Assembly: GCA_027063295.1 (NCBI GenBank)
Contig: JAMORZ010000139.1
Coordinates: 1-6,671 of the forward strand
DNA from: Sulfurimonas sp.
GTDB taxonomy: Bacteria > Campylobacterota > Campylobacteria > Campylobacterales > Sulfurimonadaceae
DNA length: 6,671 nt
Reading direction: 5' to 3'
The notes under the pieces were generated by a model that saw only the letters and a list, made by a program, of their open reading frames with translations, had not been told where the DNA came from and searched no databases. How positions within the stretch are numbered: the first letter of the stretch is position 1; each line of letters opens with the position of its first letter. Below, in pieces: positions 1 to 6,212 of the stretch. The position numbers were made by a program, and so were the translations under genes.

Positions 1-235
1 CAACTACACCTTTGATGGCATCAAGAGCTAATGTGGCTATACCAAGTTTTTTTGCTAAAGATGGATTTGTTTCTTTTACTACCCTTAAAACATTTGTAGC
101 ACCAATACTTCCACTTCCACTAGCCTTGACATTAACGCCTGCAAACTGTTTTGCTAAAAGAAGCCCAAAGGGGATCCCTCCGATGAGATATGCAGCAATA
201 AAAAATTGTACATTTGTGTTAAATAAAAAATCCAT
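1..235 (-). CDS. plsY: PlsY glycerol-3-phosphate acyltransferase, N-terminal part (runs off the window)
   Basis: Reading the minus strand from the ATG at 235-233 gives 78 codons that continue past the left edge, so only the N-terminal part is present. PlsY is an inner-membrane enzyme that moves an acyl group from acyl-phosphate to glycerol-3-phosphate, the first step of phospholipid synthesis. A hydrophobic first membrane segment covers about residues 8-28 and contains the family's GGIPFG turn. It is followed by the conserved motif GSGSIGATNVLR (about residues 41-52), usually written GSGNxGATNxxR, so the usual Asn is Ser here. Near the edge comes LDAIKG, matching the start of the second motif. 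An AGGA Shine-Dalgarno sequence (TCCT at 242-245 on the plus strand) lies 6 bases before the ATG, which supports this start. The gene is divergent from nadA. The identification is strong; the rest of the enzyme cannot be seen. Confidence 0.9.
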   Translation of the reverse strand, partial: MDFLFNTNVQFFIAAYLIGGIPFGLLLAKQFAGVNVKASGSGSIGATNVLRVVKETNPSLAKKLGIATLALDAIKGVV

Positions 236-262
236 TGAAAATCCTAAGAAATATTTATGCGA

Positions 263-291
263 ATTTTACTCTCTTATTGGTTATAGTTATA
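263..291 (-). promoter_or_regulatory. Candidate plsY promoter region
   Basis: Two -10-like hexamers read on the minus strand upstream of plsY: TAAAAT (263-268) and TATAAC (286-291, preceded by a run of T). There is no good -35 for either, as is common for housekeeping promoters in Campylobacterota. Which one is used, if either, cannot be decided from sequence. Confidence 0.3.
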
Positions 292-308
292 TAAAAAAGA
301 CTCAAGGT

Positions 309-328
309 AGAGTTTTTTTTGTTATAAT
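309..328 (+). promoter_or_regulatory. Candidate sigma-70 promoter of nadA and the downstream operon
   Basis: A perfect TATAAT (323-328) follows an eight-T run (313-320) and a G, with no TTGACA-like -35. This T-rich tract plus strong -10 is the known style of Campylobacter and Helicobacter housekeeping promoters. The start of transcription would fall near 335, leaving a leader of only about 23 bases before the TTG of nadA. That is too short for a known NAD-related riboswitch. Confidence 0.6.
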
Positions 329-346
329 TACATAACTATTCAAACT

Positions 347-350
347 AGGA
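347..350 (+). promoter_or_regulatory. Ribosome binding site that fixes the TTG start of nadA
   Basis: AGGA lies 7 bases before the TTG at 358-360. The nearby ATG at 350-352 overlaps this AGGA and is out of frame, and the ATG at 371-373 is also out of frame, so TTG is the best-supported start. Confidence 0.7.
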
Positions 351-357
351 TGATTTT

Positions 358-1359
358 TTGCAATTTACAAATGAAGAACTAAAAGTAAAAATTGATGAAC
401 TTAAGAAGAAGTTGAGTGTTACGGTTGTTGCACACTTTTACCAAAGAGATGAGGTTTTTGAAGTGGGTGATATCACAGGTGATTCACTTGAACTTGCGAT
501 GAAGACCAAAGCTGATGATGCTGAGTTTGTACTTTTTTGTGGTGTTGGTTTTATGGGGCAAAGTGTAAAAGTGCTTTCTCCTGAGAAACGTGTTGTGATG
601 CCAAAGATTGCATGTTGTGCGATGGCAAGTATGATTACAGATTTGCAGTATGATGGAGCAGTAAAGTTTTTAAATGACAATGGCATAGGCAATGAAAATA
701 TTTTACCTATTACATATATTAACTCTGGTGCTGATGTAAAAGCGAAAGTGGGTGAGATGGGTGGTATGGTATGTACTAGCTCAAATGCAAAAAAGATTAT
801 CACAACAGCACTGGGAGAGGGTAAAAAGATCCTTTTTGTGCCAGATAGATGTTTGGGACAAAATATTGCAAACCAGATGGGGCTAGAATCTATGGTAATA
901 GGTGTAGATGATAAAGATCCAAACAAATGTGATATCATCTGCTATGATGGTTTTTGTTCAGTACACCAACTTTTTACACTTGAAGATATTGAGTTTTACC
1001 GTAAAAAATACCCAGGTATCCTCATAGCAGTACATCCTGAGTGTGATCCTGCTATTTGTGATGCGAGTGATTTTGTAGGTTCAACTTCACAGCTTATTAA
1101 GTATATCACAGAGCTTCCAGAAGATCAAAAAGTAGCAGTGGGGACTGAGTTTAACATGGTAAATCGTCTTCGTCCTAAAAACACTTATGTGCTCAGTTCT
1201 ACAAAACCAGAATGCCCAACGATGAATGAGACAACACTTCAAGATGTGTATGATACTCTTAAAGCCATCGATGATGGTGCACCTATCAATGAGATAGAGG
1301 TAGATGAGAAAACACAAAAATGGGCAAAAATCGCACTTGAGAGAATGTTAGAATTATGA
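358..1359 (+). CDS. nadA: Quinolinate synthase NadA
   Basis: This 333-residue cytoplasmic iron-sulfur enzyme condenses iminoaspartate with dihydroxyacetone phosphate to give quinolinate in de novo NAD synthesis. Family signatures run in order: AHFYQRDE (residues 25-32, substrate His26 and Tyr28), GDSLELA (41-47, Ser43), GFMGQSVKVLSPEKRVVMP with the following ACCAMA (Cys87 or its neighbour Cys86), TYINS (119-123), CTSSNA (139-144), GFCSVH (198-203), HPEC (226-229), GSTS (241-244), GTEFNMVNRL (262-271) and ECPTMNETTL (285-294). The three 4Fe-4S ligands are most likely Cys87, Cys200 and Cys286. The length fits the compact form of the family. Translation begins at TTG with a well-placed AGGA. The stop overlaps the nadC start by four bases (ATGA), so the two enzymes are probably translationally coupled. 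L-aspartate oxidase (nadB), which supplies the substrate, is not in the window. Confidence 0.98.
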   Translation: MQFTNEELKVKIDELKKKLSVTVVAHFYQRDEVFEVGDITGDSLELAMKTKADDAEFVLFCGVGFMGQSVKVLSPEKRVVMPKIACCAMASMITDLQYDGAVKFLNDNGIGNENILPITYINSGADVKAKVGEMGGMVCTSSNAKKIITTALGEGKKILFVPDRCLGQNIANQMGLESMVIGVDDKDPNKCDIICYDGFCSVHQLFTLEDIEFYRKKYPGILIAVHPECDPAICDASDFVGSTSQLIKYITELPEDQKVAVGTEFNMVNRLRPKNTYVLSSTKPECPTMNETTLQDVYDTLKAIDDGAPINEIEVDEKTQKWAKIALERMLEL

Positions 1360-2171
1360 TTGAGCAGTTTGTACAAGATGCTTTGGCTGAAGATGTAGGA
1401 AGAGGTGATCTCTATGCTTTAGTAGAACCTGCTGTGGATGTAAGTGCAAGAGTAGTTGCAAAGAGCGATGGTGTCGTGGCTGGTGAAGTGTATGTAGATG
1501 CTTTAGCAAAGCTGCAAAACATAGATCTAGAATGGCTCAAACACGATGGGGATAGTTTTGTATCTGGAGAGCTTATACTAAAGCTTAAAGCTGATTCACA
1601 CACAATGCTTCGTTGTGAGAGAACCATCTTAGATATACTCCTTCATGCAAGTTCTATCGCAACACTTACAAACAGATATGTCAAACTTGTGGAGCCTTAT
1701 GGTGTAAAACTGCTCGATACTCGTAAAACTCGTCCGCTTCTTCGTGTTTTTGAGAAGTATGCCACACGAACAGGTGGTGCAGTGAATCACAGAATGGGAC
1801 TTGATGATTCTTTGATGATAAAAGACACCCATCTCAAAACCATAGCAAATCTTAAAGAGTACATCATAAACGCAAGAAAAAAGATCCCTTTTACTGCAAA
1901 GATAGAGGTGGAAGCTGAGAGTTTTGAGATAGCAAAGATGGCGTTTGATGCTGGTGCAGATATTGTAATGTGTGACAATATGACGCCTGAGCAGATCAAA
2001 GAGATCGTTGCGTTTAGAGATGAGTTATATCCACATATACTTTTAGAAGCTAGTGGTAACATCTCACTTGAAACTATAGAGTCGTATGCAAAGAGTGGAG
2101 TAGATGCGATCAGTTCAGGCTCACTCATCCATCAGGCAAACTGGATCGATCTTTCTATGAAGATGGATTAA
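1356..2171 (+). CDS. nadC: Nicotinate-nucleotide pyrophosphorylase NadC (quinolinate phosphoribosyltransferase)
   Basis: This 271-residue cytoplasmic enzyme joins quinolinate and PRPP to give nicotinate mononucleotide, CO2 and pyrophosphate, using the product of NadA. The N-terminal part has EDVGRGDLY (12-20) and AGEVY (42-46). The barrel domain has ERT (88-90), LDTRKTRPLLR (120-130, Arg and Lys that bind quinolinate), NHRMGLDDSLMIKDTH (144-159, including His145, Arg146 and Lys156), KIEVE (182-186), MCDNM (205-209), EASGNI (231-236) and ISSGSLIH (252-259, phosphate binding). All expected active-site residues are present, and the length is normal. Two family positions differ slightly: the common GD(I/L)T is GDLY, and the common SG before IAT is SS (99-100). 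The first also varies in Helicobacter as I recall it. The start codon lies inside the end of nadA (ATGA). Confidence 0.97.
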   Translation: MIEQFVQDALAEDVGRGDLYALVEPAVDVSARVVAKSDGVVAGEVYVDALAKLQNIDLEWLKHDGDSFVSGELILKLKADSHTMLRCERTILDILLHASSIATLTNRYVKLVEPYGVKLLDTRKTRPLLRVFEKYATRTGGAVNHRMGLDDSLMIKDTHLKTIANLKEYIINARKKIPFTAKIEVEAESFEIAKMAFDAGADIVMCDNMTPEQIKEIVAFRDELYPHILLEASGNISLETIESYAKSGVDAISSGSLIHQANWIDLSMKMD

Positions 2172-2198
2172 AACTTTTTTTTGGGTTTGGAGTAGTTT

Positions 2199-3251
2199 AT
2201 GGCTGATGATGCTGAAAAAACAGAAGAACCCACCTCCAAAAAGATAGAGGATGCCCGAAAAGAGGGTAATGTACCAAAATCGCAAGATACTTCTGGTGTG
2301 ATAACTCTTTTTGTAGCAATTCTCTCTTTTTTAATGCTTTTTCCTTTTATGGCAAAACATATGATTTTGCTTTTTCAGTACTATTTTTCACTTTTAGGTA
2401 CACATATCGATAGACTTTTTTTACTCGATATTGCTATTGTTACATTTCGAGAAACGTTGCTTATGGTATTGCCAGTTGCAACGGCAGTAGCCATTGCTGG
2501 TGTTGCAGCAGCTATGGCGCAGTTTGGTTTTTTGTTTACAACAAAAGCGATTATGCCAGATTTTAAAAAAATAGATCCCCTTAAAGGTGCAAAAAATCTT
2601 TTTTCGTTAAAAAAACTTATTGAAGGTGTGAAGATAACATTTAAATCTTTTACAACTTTAGGGGTTGGATTTGTTTTTTTCTTTTATTTTATTATAGAGC
2701 TTCCAACAGTTGCACTTTTTGGTTTAGAAGATCAATTAGATTGGCTTAAAGATAAGATTTTAATCATTGCATTTGTTATGCTTTTTATCATCTTTATTTT
2801 TGCAATTATTGATATAATTATTGTAAGAAAACAATATTTTGATAATCTAAAAATGTCTAAACAAGAGATCAAAGATGAGATGAAAAACATGGAAGGGGAT
2901 CCTCTAATCAAGTCTAAAATCCGTCAGCTTCAGATGCAAGCATCAAGAAAAAGGATGATGGCTGAAGTTCCAAATGCAGATGTTGTTATCACCAATCCAA
3001 CACACTATGCTGTTGCTATTCAGTATGATAGTGAAAAATCACATGCACCTATCGTTATAGCAAAAGGTGTGGACAATATTGCTTTGCAGATAAAAAAGAT
3101 TGCTCGTGAAGCAGAGGTTCATATTGTACAAAATCCCCCTTTAGCACGATCTTTGTATGCAGAAGTTGAAGTTGATAAACCGATACCAGAAGCACTCTTT
3201 GCAGCTGTTGCAGAGGTATTGGCGTATGTTTACAAGATGAATAAAAAATAG
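2199..3251 (+). CDS. flhB: Flagellar type III export protein FlhB
   Basis: This 350-residue inner-membrane protein is part of the flagellar export gate. Its cytoplasmic C-terminal domain switches export from rod and hook subunits to filament subunits. The charged N-terminus (EKTEEPTSKKIEDARKEG, residues 6-23) is the family signature. Four hydrophobic segments lie near 33-53, 88-112, 150-170 and 187-209. A basic linker (KMSKQEIKDEMKNMEGDP, 218-235) leads to the autocleavage motif NPTH at 266-269, where the family cuts between Asn266 and Pro267. The C-terminal domain continues with AKGVDNIA and NPPLARSLY (312-320) and ends at the usual point. GGAG at 2189-2192, 6 bases before the ATG, supports the start. 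Homologues in virulence type III systems (YscU family) share the architecture. No injectisome genes are nearby, and I infer a flagellar role. It sits 27 bases after nadC, probably in the same transcript. Confidence 0.95.
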   Translation: MADDAEKTEEPTSKKIEDARKEGNVPKSQDTSGVITLFVAILSFLMLFPFMAKHMILLFQYYFSLLGTHIDRLFLLDIAIVTFRETLLMVLPVATAVAIAGVAAAMAQFGFLFTTKAIMPDFKKIDPLKGAKNLFSLKKLIEGVKITFKSFTTLGVGFVFFFYFIIELPTVALFGLEDQLDWLKDKILIIAFVMLFIIFIFAIIDIIIVRKQYFDNLKMSKQEIKDEMKNMEGDPLIKSKIRQLQMQASRKRMMAEVPNADVVITNPTHYAVAIQYDSEKSHAPIVIAKGVDNIALQIKKIAREAEVHIVQNPPLARSLYAEVEVDKPIPEALFAAVAEVLAYVYKMNKK

Positions 3252-3259
3252 TATATAAT
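3229..3259 (+). promoter_or_regulatory. Candidate internal promoter after flhB
   Basis: TATAAT at 3254-3259 begins three bases after the flhB stop. TTTACA at 3229-3234 could be a poor -35 with a 19-base spacer. Transcription would start near 3266, giving a leader of about 12 bases to the GTG at 3278. In A/T-rich DNA a chance match is possible. If real, the envelope genes downstream could be expressed separately from nadA-nadC-flhB. Confidence 0.35.
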
Positions 3260-3277
3260 TTGAAAAAAAGATGAATT

Positions 3278-3931
3278 GTGATACCGTTTGACAAGATAGA
3301 AACATCAACACATATAGTTTTAGAAGCAACACCAAAATCTTTGGCGAATGCTTCTGCTCTCTATACATATATATTGAGGTTGCACAAAAAAGTTTCACTG
3401 GTCTGTTATGATGAGGTTGATAAGCGTTATAGAGCACTTCCTTGGTATGAGAAGATACGATCTACACTTCCAACAAGTGCAGATTTAATTTTTAAAGTAC
3501 CATCGAAATCACTTTATAGCGACTTTGTTCAACATGAAATTCAGTGTAATGTAAAAATGGCAACAGCATTCTTATGTGGCTTGATCGAAGAATCTAGATC
3601 GGTATATCCACACAGTCATGATGGTACATATTTTGCTCAACTTGCTCAATTATGTGCACTTGGTGCAGATTATGAAAGTTGTGTAAAATCCCTGTATTAT
3701 CAAGAATCTTTAAGTAAATTTCGTTTAAAAGGTATTTTATTCCAGAAAATGTTGTTGCAAGAGAATGGAACTTCTGTTGTAATCAATTTTGATGGGAAAG
3801 ATCTTGTCGCTTCAGGTGCGACAATGCAAGAGTTAGATGAAATACTGTATGAGTTTTTTCATCTTGTACATGTTAAAAAAGTGATCTTAAAAGATCAGAA
3901 TAAAGTTTTAAAATTATTGAAGGATAAATAG
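3278..3931 (+). CDS. Degenerate DHH/NrnA-like phosphoesterase homologue, probably non-catalytic
   Basis: This is a 217-residue soluble protein without signal or membrane segments. I read it as a shrunken relative of NrnA/RecJ-type DHH phosphoesterases. Residues 8-60 match the first strand and helix of that fold, but the metal-binding PDxDAxGS is replaced by PKSLANAS (19-26). Residues 91-150 match the region around motif IV through LGADYESCVKSLYYQESLSKFRL, but the DTG is replaced by EESRS (104-108). Residues 150-217 match the start of the DHHA1 domain (KGILFQKMLLQENG, then ASGATMQELDEIL). The DHH motif is absent, the stretch that should hold motifs II and III looks deleted, and the protein ends before the GGGH motif. 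The length is about two thirds of a typical NrnA. An in-frame TGA at 3272-3274 leaves GTG at 3278 as the natural start, preceded by a purine-rich AAAAAAAGATG but no strong Shine-Dalgarno. The function is unknown. The gene itself is very likely real; the family assignment was made by eye. Confidence 0.7.
   Translation: MIPFDKIETSTHIVLEATPKSLANASALYTYILRLHKKVSLVCYDEVDKRYRALPWYEKIRSTLPTSADLIFKVPSKSLYSDFVQHEIQCNVKMATAFLCGLIEESRSVYPHSHDGTYFAQLAQLCALGADYESCVKSLYYQESLSKFRLKGILFQKMLLQENGTSVVINFDGKDLVASGATMQELDEILYEFFHLVHVKKVILKDQNKVLKLLKDK
3920..3924 (+). promoter_or_regulatory. Ribosome binding site that fixes the TTG start of the M23 peptidase gene
   Basis: AAGGA lies 8 bases before TTG (3933-3935), inside the last codons of the upstream gene. 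The next in-frame ATG is codon 84, which would remove the membrane anchor, so TTG is preferred. Confidence 0.7.
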
Positions 3932-3932
3932 T

Positions 3933-5300
3933 TTGGGTTATAAAAAAAGATCATCATTTGGTGGTATAGCGGTATTAGTAGTTGTTGTTGCAAGTTTGTT
4001 ATATGTTTATTTTTCGGCAACATTCGAGAGGGAAGTACCTGCAATTCATATTGAAAATAACGGTTATTGGAATTTGAAAAAACCTTTAGAGATTACTATT
4101 GATGATGCTAGTGGTATCAAAGAGTATAAGATTACACTCAAAACACAAACAGATATTGTTACACTTTCACATGAGCAGTTTATGACTCCGCAAACAAAAA
4201 TCCATTTAGAAGTAAAAGCTCCTAGAACTCTTTATAGAACAAAGGATGAGTTTGTTGAGATTGTTGTTGAGGCAACAGATTTTAGTAAATGGAATCTTTT
4301 AAATGGAAACGCAACTGCAAAAAGTGCAAAGCTTACTTTAGATAAGAGAAAACCACAACTTAGTATTGTAAAGAACTCTTATAAAATTTCTAAAGGTGGT
4401 TCAGCACTTGTTATCTTTAAAGTAAAGGATGAAAACCTTGATGAACTTTATATCTTGGGAAATAACGACAAACATTTTAAGCCTCAACCTTTTTATAAAG
4501 AGGGATACTATATCTCTTTGTTGGCATGGCCTGTAAAAGATAGAACATTTAAAGCAACAGTGATCGCAAAAGATAAAGCTGGAAATATCTCTAAAGCGTA
4601 TGTGCCATTGTATTTAAAACACAAAGATTACAGGTTATCAAAGATAAAACTGAGTGATAAATTTTTAAAAGGTAAGATTGCTGATTTAGCAGAGGAGTTT
4701 GTTGAGACAGAAGGTGTTGATGAGAAGTTAGAGCAGTTTAAGATTATCAATGAAGATGTACGTGCTAAAAATGAAAAATTGATCCATGAGATAACATCAA
4801 AAGTTGCAGATGATGAACTCTTGAGCTCTTTTAAAGTTCGTAAGATGTACCCATTGAAAAATGCAAAGGTAGTAGCATATTTTGGAGATCACAGAAAATA
4901 TTATTACGATGGTGAGTTTATATCAGAAGCATATCATTTAGGGCTTGATCTTGCATCAAATGCGATGGCAGAGATAAAACCACAAAATGGTGGAGAAGTA
5001 GTGTATAGTGATTATAATGGTCTTTATGGTAATATGCCTATAATAAATCATGGACTTGGTCTTTACACACTTTATGGGCATTGTTCTAGTGTAAAAGTAA
5101 ATCAAGGAGATATTGTAACAAAAGGTGAAGCTATAGCAAATACAGGAAAAAGTGGTTATGCTATGGGTGATCATTTGCACTTTGGTGTTTTAGTGCAAGG
5201 GATAGAAGTTCGTCCACAAGAGTGGATGGATAAGCAATGGATTAAACTTAATATAACTGATGTTATTAAAAGTGCTAAAAATATTATTGATAGAAATTAA
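3933..5300 (+). CDS. Membrane-anchored M23 (LytM-type) peptidoglycan endopeptidase with Ig-like N-terminal region
   Basis: This 455-residue protein probably cuts peptide cross-links of peptidoglycan in the periplasm. A short basic start (GYKKR) precedes one hydrophobic segment (about 11-28), an uncleaved anchor or signal sequence. Residues about 35-137 and 138-230 look like two beta-rich Ig-like units; each has a D-A/K-G-type loop (IDDASGIKEY near 56-65, AKDKAGNIS near 212-220). A charged helical stretch follows (about 246-298). The catalytic domain (about 304-432) carries HLGLD (His335, Asp339), YGHCS (His383) and HLHFG (His414, His416). These supply the zinc ligands His335, Asp339 and His416, with His383 and His414 as catalytic histidines. 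All are intact, so activity is expected. In Campylobacter and Helicobacter, M23 peptidases shape helical cells, but this one cannot be assigned to a named shape protein. As I recall, Campylobacter jejuni also has an M23 gene directly before lpxC. Confidence 0.94.
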   Translation: MGYKKRSSFGGIAVLVVVVASLLYVYFSATFEREVPAIHIENNGYWNLKKPLEITIDDASGIKEYKITLKTQTDIVTLSHEQFMTPQTKIHLEVKAPRTLYRTKDEFVEIVVEATDFSKWNLLNGNATAKSAKLTLDKRKPQLSIVKNSYKISKGGSALVIFKVKDENLDELYILGNNDKHFKPQPFYKEGYYISLLAWPVKDRTFKATVIAKDKAGNISKAYVPLYLKHKDYRLSKIKLSDKFLKGKIADLAEEFVETEGVDEKLEQFKIINEDVRAKNEKLIHEITSKVADDELLSSFKVRKMYPLKNAKVVAYFGDHRKYYYDGEFISEAYHLGLDLASNAMAEIKPQNGGEVVYSDYNGLYGNMPIINHGLGLYTLYGHCSSVKVNQGDIVTKGEAIANTGKSGYAMGDHLHFGVLVQGIEVRPQEWMDKQWIKLNITDVIKSAKNIIDRN

Positions 5301-5316
5301 TTTATAAGACAATTAT

Positions 5317-5323
5317 AAGGGGA
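5317..5323 (+). promoter_or_regulatory. Strong ribosome binding site of lpxC
   Basis: AAGGGGA lies 4 bases before the ATG at 5328. It is the longest purine Shine-Dalgarno match in the window, in the 27-base gap after the M23 gene. It suggests lpxC is translated on its own and not by coupling. Confidence 0.6.
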
Positions 5324-5327
5324 AGAG

Positions 5328-6212
5328 ATGTATCAAACAACAATTAAAAAGAGTGTTGAGCTTGTAGGTATTGGACTGCACAAAGGTTCACCTGTAAAGT
5401 TAAGACTAGAACCCCTTGAGTCAAATAGTGGAATCGTTTTTTATCGAAGTGATGTTGATGTTTCTATTCCTCTTGTTCCAGATAATGTTGTAGATACAAA
5501 AATGGCAACAGTTATAGGTAAAAACGGGCATGTTATCTCTACAATAGAACATTTGCTCTCTGCTGTATATGCTTATGGAATCGATAATCTCCGTATAATT
5601 GTTGATGCTGATGAAGTACCTGTTATGGATGGAAGCAGTGCAAGTTTTTGTATGCTTCTTGATGAAGCAGAACTTGTTGAGCAAGATGTTCCTAAACGTG
5701 TGATGGTGATAAAAAAAGAGATAGAAGTAAGAGAGGGCGATAAGTATGTTAAACTCTCTCCAGCAAAAGATCTCAAGTATGATTTTACTATTAAGTTTCC
5801 TCATCCAGTAATTAAAACGCAAGAGTACGTTTTAGAATTTACAAAAGAGAGTTATAAGCAAGAGATAGCTCGTGCTAGAACATTTGGTTTTTTACATGAA
5901 GTGCAATACTTACGTTCAAAAGGTTTAGCGCTTGGTGGTTCTTTGGAAAATGCCATTGTGTTGGATGAGAAAAAAATACTCAATCTAGAAGGGTTGCGTT
6001 TTGATGATGAGTTTGTTCGTCATAAAATTCTCGATGCAATTGGTGATATGAGTCTTGTTGGGATGAATTTTATAGGAAATTATGAAGCTTTGGCTGGAAG
6101 CCATGATCTTAATCATAAGTTGACTTTGGCACTTTTAGAATCTTCAGAAAATTATGAAGTTGTAGAGCTAGTGGGTGCAAAAACAGCTGAATTTGAAAAA
6201 GCCTATGCCTAA
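5328..6212 (+). CDS. lpxC: UDP-3-O-acyl-N-acetylglucosamine deacetylase LpxC
   Basis: This 294-residue cytoplasmic zinc enzyme removes the acetyl group from UDP-3-O-acyl-GlcNAc, the committed step of lipid A synthesis, and so marks a Gram-negative outer membrane. The first domain opens with the family start TTIKKSVELVGIGLHKG (4-20) and carries STIEHLLSA (71-79), with Glu74 as general base and His75 as a zinc ligand. PVMDGSSASF (98-107) follows. The second domain has RARTFGF (182-188), GGSLENAIV (203-211), FVRHKILDAIGD (229-240, zinc ligands His232 and Asp236) and GSHDLNHKL (257-265, His259 as general acid). No key residue is missing and the length is typical. The last codons overlap the start of the next gene by 8 bases. 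I see no sign of the regulatory tail that controls LpxC turnover in E. coli, though this cannot be judged firmly from sequence. Confidence 0.98.
   Translation: MYQTTIKKSVELVGIGLHKGSPVKLRLEPLESNSGIVFYRSDVDVSIPLVPDNVVDTKMATVIGKNGHVISTIEHLLSAVYAYGIDNLRIIVDADEVPVMDGSSASFCMLLDEAELVEQDVPKRVMVIKKEIEVREGDKYVKLSPAKDLKYDFTIKFPHPVIKTQEYVLEFTKESYKQEIARARTFGFLHEVQYLRSKGLALGGSLENAIVLDEKKILNLEGLRFDDEFVRHKILDAIGDMSLVGMNFIGNYEALAGSHDLNHKLTLALLESSENYEVVELVGAKTAEFEKAYA

Noticed and set aside
12..335. Open plus-strand frame of 107 codons at the left edge
   Set aside because: It lies opposite plsY, which has a clear family motif and ribosome binding site. The frame shows no recognisable protein features and runs through the divergent promoter region.
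301..357. NAD-sensing riboswitch before nadA
   Set aside because: With the -10 at 323-328 the leader is only about 23 bases, too short for any known class, and no stable stem is visible.
438..938. Minus-strand open frame of 166 codons inside nadA
   Set aside because: It is antisense to a fully recognisable nadA, rich in Ser, Ile and Phe as expected for a shadow frame, and has no ribosome binding site or family signature. The shorter antisense frames in nadC, flhB, the M23 gene and lpxC were rejected for the same reason.
2149..2182. Possible terminator after nadC: ATCTT/AAGAT stem followed by eight T
   Set aside because: The stem is only 5 base pairs, lies inside the nadC coding end, and is separated from the T run by 10 bases, so it does not form an intrinsic terminator.
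3882..3897. Near-perfect palindrome TGATCTT-AA-AAGATCA
   Set aside because: It lies inside the coding sequence where it encodes VILKDQ, has no following T run, and the next gene starts 35 bases later. It is most likely chance in A/T-rich sequence.
5301..5327. Promoter before lpxC suggested by TATAAG repeats
   Set aside because: The TATAAG copies lie too near the start codon, and the second overlaps the ribosome binding site, so a transcript from there would lack a usable leader.
6175..6204. GTG start that would add ten residues to the TsaB-like protein
   Set aside because: There is no Shine-Dalgarno for it, the added residues are not family-like, and the ATG at 6205 places the first strand at the expected position.
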